This document shows, one piece after another, positions 55,815 to 64,000 of a stretch of DNA of 64,000 bases. Source of the stretch: Thalassia testudinum (lineage: Eukaryota > Streptophyta > Magnoliopsida > Alismatales > Hydrocharitaceae); contig JAZHRO010000003.1 of assembly GCA_037157565.1 (NCBI GenBank), positions 67,706,501 through 67,770,500 of the forward strand. The letters run 5' to 3'. Each line of letters opens with the position of its first letter. Positions within the stretch are counted from its first letter, which is position 1. The translations under genes and the position numbers were made by a program. The notes below the pieces were generated by a model. The model was not told where the DNA came from. It saw nothing but the letters and a program-made list of their open reading frames with translations, and did not search any database.

Positions 55815-57980
55815 ATGATTACTAACAGAAAGCCATTTTCGTATATTTGAAAGTCGTCGAAAATCGTAGTATAGTCGCGCAAAAACGTTCGTCAAAAATA
55901 TTATTTTGTAAACTAACGAGACTTGAGTCCCGGTCGTTCGTCTCTGGGAGGCGTGTTTTTGTTTCTGAAATCGATCTAAAAGCTGCTCTACTTAGTATTC
56001 TGGTGTGCAATATATAGGCGGTTAAAGAACAGGCACTTAAATCATGCAAATATGATAATCATTCAGCTCATGGTGATTTCGAACATATAAGAGATATATA
56101 TATATATAAAGTGAAATTTCATTCATCTTGGAGAGTTATTGCACAAGGAAATCTAGAGGAAAGCTTGTACAGGAATGCTTTAAATTAAACCTAGCTACCA
56201 GAAAACGATTGCATACAAGAATCGACGGGGGGATTTCGCATGCATCATTGGGGGAGAAGAGAAACTACTCTACTAAGCAGTAAATGAAAGCAGTAAAACT
56301 TATGAAAAGCATGATTTAGAGCTAAAAGAGTAGAGGGCATTCAGGGGTGGTTCCCGATGGCCTTGGAGTGGTTGAGAAGAGAATGAGGGGTGGCCAATGT
56401 AACTTAGGCCGACCCTTGGAGAGACGTAGGGTTGATCCAGCATCCTGGCATGGTGTCCTCCATGGTGGTGCTAGTGAGCTCATGGAGGTGGAGTGAGTGG
56501 CTAAGTGGAGGTGGCGTGAATGGAACCAATGGAGAGTAATTGCCAAGGGAGTGAATGGGTGCCAATGGCCACCCAAGGGGTCTTTTTATAGACCTAAGGG
56601 AAGCTCTCTAGAGAATTATGGAATTCTATAGAGAGGCCTATGGTGGGAGCTCGTGGGAGAGTGAGAGAGAGAGGGTGGATGGCGGTTTTTAGATCCACCA
56701 AATGTGGATCTAAAAATTGAATGGCTCTTGGTTGCTATTTTTGGTAACCAAGGCAACCACACATGGTAGAGAGTTCTAGAGAACTCTAGGCTAGATATTT
56801 TCGTGTGGATGGTGTGTGTGGGTGTGTGTGGGTGTGTGTGGGTCGAAACTTAGGTGGCTAGGTTGATTAGGTTGGGTTCTAGTGGGTTTAGGTTAAGGTA
56901 GGTCTCAAATTAGGGTTATAAACCCTAATTCAATAAGGTAAAGTGCAATTGAACTTAATACAAGTTTAATTTGCTATTTGAAAACTTAATTGAGAGTAAA
57001 ACATCTCAATTAAGTCAGGTCTAGGTCAATTGGACTCTCACTGAATCCAATTGGACAGTGTGTGCTGAGATCAGGGCTCAATTGGACTCAATGAGTCCAA
57101 GTGAATAGGCTGATGGAATTGACTAAGATCCAAGTCAATTAGGTTTAGTGAGGACCTAATTAGGTCCTTAGGGAGGTTTAGAGGTGATGTACTAGGGTTA
57201 GGGCACCTTAATTTAGGTTCCTACAAGGTTGGAAATTGGTTTAGGGACCTAGAGGTCCAAGATCAAGGCTTAAATCTCAAAACAGGAATTGGAGAGCAGT
57301 ATCAGACGTCTAATTATAGAATCTGAAGTCTTATACTCAAAAATCAGAAGTCCAGACTTGTTGTTTGGACATCCAATCAGAGTCAGGAAGGATTTCGGGT
57401 TCTGTTTTGGGTATTCTGCAGAAATTGGACGTCTGACAAAGTGTCTGGACGTCCAACAACACTGCAGAAGTGGGTTTGAAGTGTGCGGGAGTTGGCTAAG
57501 GGTCCTAGATGTCTTAAAACTTATCTGGACGTCCAGAGAAGGGTTGGAACTAGGGTTTTAGGGCTTCCTAGGGTGTTGTGACCTAATCTACGGGTGGCTA
57601 AGGCTTGGGGAAGTCTCTAGGCTATCCTAGGGCTAGGATGGACCTATGCTCTTCACATTTTACTGCTTTATTTCTACTTAATAGAATATAAAACCTTTAA
57701 CCCCCTTACATTATTATTCCTACATCTAAACTAGGCCTTTTGCTCCAGCCCTGCTACAACTCCCGTTATTCTGATCCAGCTTCAGATCCCGCTCCTGGTT
57801 AGCTTATTCCCTGCAATCGACATAATGCACTTAATCAGCACATTATAACATTATTTTATGCATAGCTAAAGGAAAGCAGTAACGATGCAGATAATGCGTA
57901 TGCATGCATGAATAACCCTAACTTATGCTAAGTCCTAGCCTAATTTAGGTCAATTAAGACCTATGATTGTTGCGCAATCA
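55815..57980 (-). repeat. Element H, 3' LTR
   Basis: The right end ATTGTTGCGCAATCA is certain (next to the polypurine tract). The left end, TGATTACTAACAGAAAG at 55815, is inferred by aligning to the end of solo LTR F1. About 2.17 kb. It contains TATAAAAAG on the minus strand (56590-56582) and GACGTC-type words at 57300-57540. No gene is seen. Confidence 0.8.
56582..56590 (-). promoter_or_regulatory. TATA box of H LTR
   Basis: Minus-strand TATAAAAAG within GGTCTATAAAAAGACC, identical to F1. Confidence 0.65.
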
Positions 57981-58015
57981 TACCCCCATGCCTAAATCTT
58001 GCTAATCCGTAGCAA
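57981..58015 (-). promoter_or_regulatory. Polypurine tract and stem-loop, element H
   Basis: The minus strand reads TTTAGGCATGGGGGTA up to the LTR. Arms TTGCTA (57999-58004) and TAGCAA (58010-58015) flank loop ATCCG, the same placement as in B and C. Confidence 0.78.
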
Positions 58016-60061
58016 ATGCAAGACTAAATTATTTACAGCAAGGGTCCCTAAGGGACTGGTTATTTTATCAAGTGTTTGCATAGAGATTTTTCTCCCTTTT
58101 ATTTTCATCCTATGCTCTAGAAATCCATACAATCGTGAAGGTGCAGCTATGTAGCTTTTGCAACGGATTCGAGTGAAAACTAATACACCTCTAAAGCCTG
58201 CACTTGACCCCTAATAAAAATTCTAGCAGGATAGGCGGATTTCCTCCCTCAGGGTATTCAAGATATTTTATGAATTCCACCCTGGCTTTAGGCTTAGGTA
58301 GAGTATCTTTGAGGGAAAGGATTGTATATTTGGTGGCTCATTCTCACTTGGTGCTACATAGAGACTAGTACTACAGAATCCAGATTCCCGAATTACTAAG
58401 TAACTCAACTCAGAGAAAGATGAGAAAAACTATGCTCCCTTTTGATTCCTTTGTATTCATTCTCTCTTGCTCATTTTCTTTCTTTTTCTTAGAGCTCACA
58501 ACCTCACCAGATTCACACATATGTTCTGTATTTGGTGGTCTCACTAGGCATTAACACTTTAATTGAGTTCTCATAACCCTAACACTAAGTCAGGATTCCT
58601 CAACCAGTATTTGGGCAGTCAGAAACACAAGAAAAATAGGTTAAGGCCATATTTGGTGGAGCTCAATTTTATTTGGTGGTATTGCCTCGATGAAATAAAC
58701 ACTAAATATTCGTTCTTTTCTTTGCTTTTTCTTCTTTTTCTAAAAATTTTTTTTCCAATTTTTTTTTTAGTTTTTCTTTCTTTTCATCATTCTTTTTCTT
58801 TTTCTTTTTCTCATTTTTTTTTAATTTTTTTTCAGCATAACACAACTGCCATACATCCATGAACTTTATTAAGGAGGCAATATTGGGGATTGGTGGTACT
58901 CAAGAGACATTGGGTGGCTTATTTGGTGGAAGTGCCTACTCACGGGAGAGACGGATAGGACGGTGTATTTCTGACCTTGACATTAATACCCACCTTCAGC
59001 CGAGGATTCCATAAAGAATGGTCGTAACCATCCACCTTAGCTCTAGTTTTATGAAAACTCACTCTCCGTGTATTTGCCTTATTCGGTGGCTCTCACAATT
59101 TCGCACAAAAAAGTATGCGCGGGAACCGAGAGCGAAAACTATGTCTAAACTCAGAGTATCATTACCTAATTATCTAGGATTCCAGATTCCTTGCACTAAT
59201 CTTAGAGCACCAATACACTTTAACTTCTTCTCACACTATTTGGTGGATTTTTTTGGAGTAAAATCAGCCTGACTCCCAAAACACTGTCCAAGGGTTCAGT
59301 AAAAGAAGCACTACTTCTTCTCGATAAACTGAAGACGTTCATCAGCATTCACCATGAATCCTTTGCAAATCCTACGTGTGTGTGAAAAGTTGTGCTGGAT
59401 TCCAGATTACAGGAATCAACTAAAGGATAAAAATCCCTAATGTATTCTCTTAATAAAATAATCTTATTCATGGATGCAATATGTATATATGTTATAGACA
59501 TGTAACCTCACAAAATTTGTACTTCGTGAATTTCCTGTATCGGGTTACAATCAGCTTGACCCTAAATTTAGAACAAAAGGTGAGTGGGTGAGTTGGGATT
59601 GGTTATTGTGAACTATTCTAGCTCCAATGCGAGCATTGGAGGTGGAGTCGATTGTTCTTTTATTTAATGTCCTAAAGTACATTTTACATGCAGCTCCAAA
59701 GTTTTCCTAAGTGTTGGCACAAAATTTTTTTTTTTTTAGTTTTTCTGTATCTATCCCCCCATGCCTAAGTTCTTGCATGTGCTCATGCATGAATATAAAA
59801 GAAAATAAATTCGACAGAGGATGAGTGGGTAGAAGTCACCTGGAATTGCTCCTGAAATTATATTCAGCACCGGCCAACCTGTTAACATGCAATATACAAA
59901 GGAAATATGCTAAAGGAAAAATATGCTATGTATAAAAATGGTTACGTATAGATGATGGTGGAATGGTATTTATATGTGCTGAGTTTAACGCCTCCAGCTG
60001 GGCGAGCACTCAATAAGATGTCCTCACTAAGATGAATAGTCTCGTCAGGTGGAGGAGGTTC
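58016..60061 (-). other. Element H, 3' region between pol and polypurine tract
   Basis: No gene is seen. AT-rich, with T/C-rich runs at 58700-58840 and recurrent 'TTTGGTGG' words (58330, 58650, 58920, 59080, 59240). A second polypurine-tract-like box lies at 59753-59768. Confidence 0.6.
59753..59768 (-). other. Second polypurine-tract-like box, element H
   Basis: Minus-strand CTTAGGCATGGGGGGATA, about 300 bp after pol and 1.77 kb before the LTR-adjacent tract. No stem-loop adjoins it. Confidence 0.5.
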
Positions 60062-61190
60062 CTAGGCCAAAAATGGCTTGAGGCGCTGGCCATTTACCGT
60101 GAATATATGCCCAGATTTAGGATCCTTGATCTGGACTGCCCCATTAGGATATGGTTGCATCACAACATACGGGCCAGTCCATTTGGACTTAAGCTTCCCT
60201 GCAAACAGTTTCAGTCTTGAATCAAATAACCAGACTCGCTGGTTGGGCGTGAATACTTTCCTCCGAATGTGGTGGTCGTGAAAGGCCTGGGGCTTGTCCT
60301 TGTATGTTAATGTATTCTCATAGGCCTCCCACCAGATTTCTTCTAATTTCCTGAGCTGGAGTTTTCGTTCTTGACCTCCTGCATCGAGGTCGAGATTGCA
60401 TTTTCGCACCGCCCAAAAGGTGCGGTGTTCCAGCTCTACAGGAAGGTGACAGGCCTTGCCATATACCATGCGATATGGTGACACTCCGAGTGAGGCCTTG
60501 TATGCGGTCCGATATGCCCAGAGTGCATCGATTAATTTGTCGGACCAGTCCTTCCTGTCTGGTCTGACCGTCTTCTGGAGAATCAACTTGATTTGACGGT
60601 TAGACACTTCGGCCTGCCCATTGGTCTGTGGGTGATACAAGGTGGCTTTGCGGTGATGTACCCCATATTTCTTTAATAACGACCTGAAATGGGCGTGGAT
60701 GAAGTGGCTTCCCCCGTCGCTAATCAGAGCACGGGGTACTCCGAATCTCGCGAAAATATTTTGCCGTACAAAAGAAATGACAGTCTTGTGGTCAGCCCGT
60801 CTTGCCAGGATGGCCTCGACCCACTTCGAGACATAATCAACGGCTAGCAATATGTACTCGAAGCCATGCGAGTTCGGAAAAGGGCCCATAAAATCTATGC
60901 CCCAGATGTTGAACACTTCTACGACCATGATGGATTGGAGTGGCATCATGTCTCTCCTGGTCATAGAACCGATCGATTGACATCGTTTACAGCGTTGGGT
61001 GTAATCATGTGTATCTCTGAAGATAGTTGGCCAGAAAAATCCCGACTGCAAAATTTTTGCAACGGTTTTTCGTCCTGAGAAATGGCCACCACATGCATCA
61101 TTGTGGTAGAAAGATAACACACTGGGGATCTCAGAGTCTGGGATGCATCTGCGAATAATCTGGTTTGCCCAATGCGGAAGAGCAGTGGGT
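60062..61190 (-). CDS. Element H integrase, intact domain
   Basis: The gypsy integrase joins retrotransposon cDNA to nuclear DNA. An uninterrupted 352-residue frame from 61120, with readable sequence upstream to about 61190. Residues from 61120: zinc-binding H6/H13 and C44/C47, catalytic D76 ('WGIDFMGPF'), D135 ('ISDGGSHF') and E171 ('NGQAEVSNRQ'), i.e. a D-D-35-E spacing. A GPY/F-like module is near residue 320 ('KSKWTGPYVVMQP'). It ends at a natural stop ('LKPFLA') at 60062. It is part of a pol polyprotein; a frame change near 61190 separates it from RNase H. Confidence 0.9.
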
Positions 61191-61932
61191 CATCCCAAAG
61201 ATAGTATCAGGCCTCTGCAATGAATTTGAGTTTCTGGTCTTTGAATAGGTTCGTGGGAATTTTGCCTGCAACATGGTAGTTCGCGAAATCCGCATACTAG
61301 GGGAACTCAACAGAATGAATTGCCAAAAGTTATTCATCCAAAAATTGTTCATGGATAGGTAGGGAATAAGGAATATGGTCTAGGTCCAATCTGGATAGGT
61401 GATCCGCCACAACATTTTGTTTCCTGGCTTTGTCGTGGATCTCGATATCAAATTCCTGAAATAGAAGGATCCATCTAATAAGTCATGGTTTGGCATCCTT
61501 CTTTGCCAACAAATGCCGGAGGGCGGAGTGGTCAGTGAAGATTATGACCTTGGACCCTAATAAATATGATCTGAATTTCTCCAACCCGAATACTACTGCT
61601 AGCAGTTCTTTCTCGGTGACAGTATAGTTGCGCTGAGCCTCATTCAACGTCTTGCTAGCATAGTATATGACAAAAGGTTGTTTCTCCCGACCCTGGCCTA
61701 AAACGGCATCGACGGCAAAATCAGAAGCATCGCACATCATTTCGAAATCAAGTGACCAGTCGAGTGGTTGGAGAATCGGGGAGTCGGAAACAGTGCTTCG
61801 TAAAGTCTCGAAGGCGCTGAGACATGAGGTATTAAATTCAAATGTGATATCGGTAACCAGGAGATTCGTCAAAGGCCGTGCAATTTTTGAAAAATCACGT
61901 ATAAATCTCTGATAGAAGCCGACATGGCCCAA
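61191..61932 (-). pseudogene. Element H RNase H
   Basis: 61932-61483 is open: RT thumb end ('MGHVGFYQRFIRDFS') then the RNase H-like domain with D ('MMCDASDFAV'), E ('[12 protein letters not shown]') and D ('IIFTDHSALRHLL') all present. The 3' part with '[10 protein letters not shown]' near 61400 is split by stops. A TAG near 61948 separates this segment from RT. Confidence 0.85.
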
Positions 61933-61939
61933 GAATGAT

Positions 61940-62706
61940 CTAATCTGCTAGACCGAGCTAGGTGGCGGTAAGTGGGAGATAATCTCTGATTTAGCCCGGT
62001 CGACCTCGAGTCCATTTTTGGAGATCCTGTGCCCTAGTACTATACCATCCCTCACCATGAAATGGCTTTTCTCCAAAGATAGTACTAGGTTCACCTAAAT
62101 ACATCGTTTCAGGATCTTTGTGAGGTTATCAAGACAAGACACAAAATCATCTCCGAAAATAGAGAAATCATCCATGAATACCTCCACATAATCCCCAATC
62201 ATGTCAGAGAAGATAGCCATCATACAACGCTGAAATGTCGCTGGTGCGTTGCAGAGGCCAAAGGGCATCCACCTAAAGGCAAATGTTCCAAAGGGACATG
62301 TGAATGTGGTCTTGTCCTGATCTTCCGGGCTAATTGCTACCTGATTATACCCAGAGTATCCATCCAGGAAGTAGAAGAAATTGCGTCCAGCTAACCGTTC
62401 CAAGATCTGATCAACGAACAGCAAAGGAAAGTGATCCTTCTGGGTAGCCGTGTTCAGTTTCCTGTAGTCAATGTAGACCCGCCAAGATGTCGCAGTGCGG
62501 GTCGGGATGGATTCGCCCTTATCATTCTTTATAACGGTGAGTCCTGCTTTCTTGGGCACTATCTGAATCGGACTCACCCACTGGTTGTCTGAGATTGGAT
62601 ATACAATGCCTGCATCCAACCATTTGATGATCTCCTTCTTAACAACCTCTAGCATATTCGGGTTTAGCCGTCTTTGAGGTTGTCTCGAAGGTTTCACCCC
62701 CTCATC
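61940..62706 (-). pseudogene. Element H reverse transcriptase
   Basis: RVT_1 of Athila/Tat type, open 62697-62095: 'EVVKKEIIKWLDAGIVYPIS', 'WVSPIQIVPKKAGLTV', 'WRVYIDYRKLNTATQKDHF', 'FAFRWMPFGLCNAPATFQR' and catalytic 'VFMDDFSIFG' (FMDD, 62175-62167). A TAG at 62092-62094 interrupts before the thumb and another TAG precedes the domain at 62707-62709. The core is complete; only single stop codons break the frame. Confidence 0.88.
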
Positions 62707-62709
62707 CGT

Positions 62710-63552
62710 CTAAATGTGATGAGTGCAATACGAGGGGCGAATACCGCGGAGATCAGCAATACTCCACCCGATAGCAGCCCTATCGTCTTGAAGTGTAGAA
62801 ATTAATTGATGCTCCTGTTCTTGGGTTAAGTGGGCATTGATAATGACTGGATATGTGTCACTTTCACCCAAGAACACGTATTTGAGTGAGTCAGGCAAGG
62901 GCTTCAATTCAATTACGGGTGGGTAAGAATCAAAATTTAGAGTGGGAGGAGTAGAATCGAGGGTGGGAATCTGCTGATCCGTGTGCACGTGAATTTCGAC
63001 TGAGTCGCTCCGTGTGAAGTAGATTGTGACTGTGTTAACGGGAAACCCGTTAGCTGTAGTCACGTCTTCCTGAGATAACAGGGGTGATTTAGTACTATAT
63101 GGATCAAGATAGCCGGATTCAGGGGTGCTATGTTCAGAAGCACACCCCAAACAGTCAGATCCTCGAGGAGATATGTGTAATGCAGTAGTTTCAATCCCGT
63201 GTGGATTGAGGTCTAAGAACCCTGATAGTGAAGATGAATGAGACATTGGGTCGTCACAAAGGAGCCCAATGTTACCACAGTAAGCCGAATCTTCATCTTC
63301 ACCATCCTCCTCTATTCGATCACAGTCGAAGTTCTTTGCTGCCCTGAATATGTCTAGTCGAAGTCGCTCATTGCCTAGGGCAATCTCCATACACCCGGAT
63401 GCACAATCGATGTTCGCTCGGGCTGTCGCCAGAAATGGGTGACCCAAAATAATTGTTGCATCTCGGAGATTAGGAGGAACATCCATATCGAGAATGAAAG
63501 AATCTGCGGGAAAGCAGAACCTGCGGACTTTTATGATCACGTTCTCAACCAC
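62710..63552 (-). pseudogene. Element H protease C-terminus and protease-RT linker
   Basis: An open 280-residue segment. The N-terminal 60 residues are the protease C-terminus ('FCFPADSFILDMDVPPN', 'IILGHPFLATARANIDC'). An acidic stretch follows ('RIEEDGEDEDSAYCG'), then a Ser/Pro-rich variable linker with 'YLDPYSTKSPLLSQEDV', and 'ELKPLPDSLKYVFLGESD' just before RT. The linker is the region that element B retains in shortened form. Confidence 0.82.
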
Positions 63553-64000
63553 CCCCCTCAGTGTTTTGACTGATCTGTCAACCAGCTAAATTGTAACCGA
63601 GGTGGGTTTCAACTCCCCAAATCAAAATCGATCAAATACGGCGGTGGGAGTTAAGTTGATGGACGAACCCAAATCTAGAAGGGCCCGATCAAATGGAGAA
63701 TCCTGCAAAAAGCAAGATATGAGTGGGGTGCCAGGGTCTTTCTTCTTTGGCAGTAGGTCAGCTAGAATCAAGGCACTAGCTTCCTTTGACCGTACTGCCT
63801 GTCGTCCAACTCTTGGCTATCGCTTTGGGGTACAGTAGTCCTTGAAGAACTTAGCGACAGTGGGAATGTGGTCGATAGCCTCGAGGAGGGGGACCTGAAT
63901 ATCTACTTCTTTAAACATCGCTTTCAGGTCCTCGAAATTTCGCGTGTCCTTTTTCCGTACTATATTTCGTGTCAGAGCCTCAAGAAAAGTGACGAGAATC
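63553..64000 (-). pseudogene. Element H protease catalytic part and gag-protease junction, partial
   Basis: On the minus strand 'DPGTPLISCFLQDSPFDRAL' leads into a D-L-G-S catalytic box near 63680-63660, followed by stops near 63590. The region above 63840 encodes the pre-protease segment ('VPLLEAIDHIPTVAKFFKDY', 'NFEDLKAMFKEVDIQ'), matching element D at 48190-48330. It continues beyond the window. Confidence 0.78.

Larger units (their letters stand above)
55815..64000 (-). mobile_element. Ty3/gypsy element H, minus strand, runs off right edge
   Basis: 3' LTR 55815-57980, polypurine tract at 57981, 3' region, integrase, RNase H, RT, protease-RT linker and protease on the minus strand. Gag, PBS and 5' LTR lie beyond 64000. 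Inserted in E gag. Its frames are the least damaged here: the integrase is open, and pol is broken mostly by single in-frame stops. Confidence 0.9.

Noticed and set aside
58563..58862. Phe/Leu-rich open frame that resembles a membrane protein
   Set aside because: Encoded by a T/C-rich run in the non-coding 3' region of element H; the apparent hydrophobicity comes from poly-T.
1..64000. Host protein-coding genes, tRNA or rRNA genes
   Set aside because: Every coding stretch with recognisable domains belongs to gag, pol or LINE ORFs. No intron-exon gene structure or cloverleaf was recognised by eye; a tRNAscan-SE and protein search would be needed to exclude small ones.

Overview
This 64 kb window is flowering-plant nuclear DNA made almost entirely of retrotransposons. 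I found no convincing host gene, tRNA or rRNA. The plant signature is the mix of families: Athila/Tat-type Ty3/gypsy elements with a primer-binding site of the TGGCRCCRTTGCCGGGGA type, a Sirevirus-like Ty1/copia element and an L1-type LINE. The species cannot be named from this. Tandem CCHC knuckles in the LINE ORF1 are reminiscent of monocot LINEs, which is weak evidence.

Layout. 1-2549: + strand Athila-like leader and gag (element A), cut at 2550 by the 3' LTR of a minus-strand copia element. The copia element runs 2550-9648 (3' LTR, polypurine tract, decayed third ORF in the env-like position, RNase H, reverse transcriptase, integrase, protease, gag) and resumes as gag scraps at 25987-26022 and 41760-~41900. 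Two later insertions split its gag 31 bp apart. One is a 5.1 kb LINE (9649-25973, 13-bp target duplication). The other is gypsy element C (26023-41754, target duplication GCTTC). The LINE carries, between its two ORF1 zinc knuckles, a non-autonomous gypsy composite B (14493-25708, target duplication GCATA) arranged LTR-internal-LTR-internal-truncated LTR. Element C is interrupted in its integrase by solo LTR G (30174-34199), which itself holds solo LTR F1 (30739-32950).

From ~41900 onward there is a second nest. Element D (+ strand) has an LTR split by a solo LTR (42667-44331, target duplication CAGAT), then leader, gag, protease and a broken reverse transcriptase. At 50353 D is cut by element E (+ strand; LTR, leader, gag). 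E is cut near 55815 by element H (- strand), which has a 3' LTR, 3' region, intact integrase, RNase H, reverse transcriptase and protease, and runs off the right edge.

Gag packages RNA, protease-RT-RNase H-integrase copy and insert it, and LTRs supply promoter and polyadenylation signals. Almost every coding region has stops or frameshifts, so most elements are dead. The best-preserved reading frames are the H integrase and the B ORF.

The patterns most worth a second look are non-coding. A stem-loop sits beside the polypurine tract in three gypsy families. A second polypurine-tract-like box lies after the pol genes of C and H. A reiterated GGTCGATCAA word occurs both upstream of the copia TATA box and upstream of its third ORF. 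Hairpins built from GGAT/ATCC arms recur in one LTR family. Element B keeps an open frame that fuses gag and pol linker regions without any enzyme.
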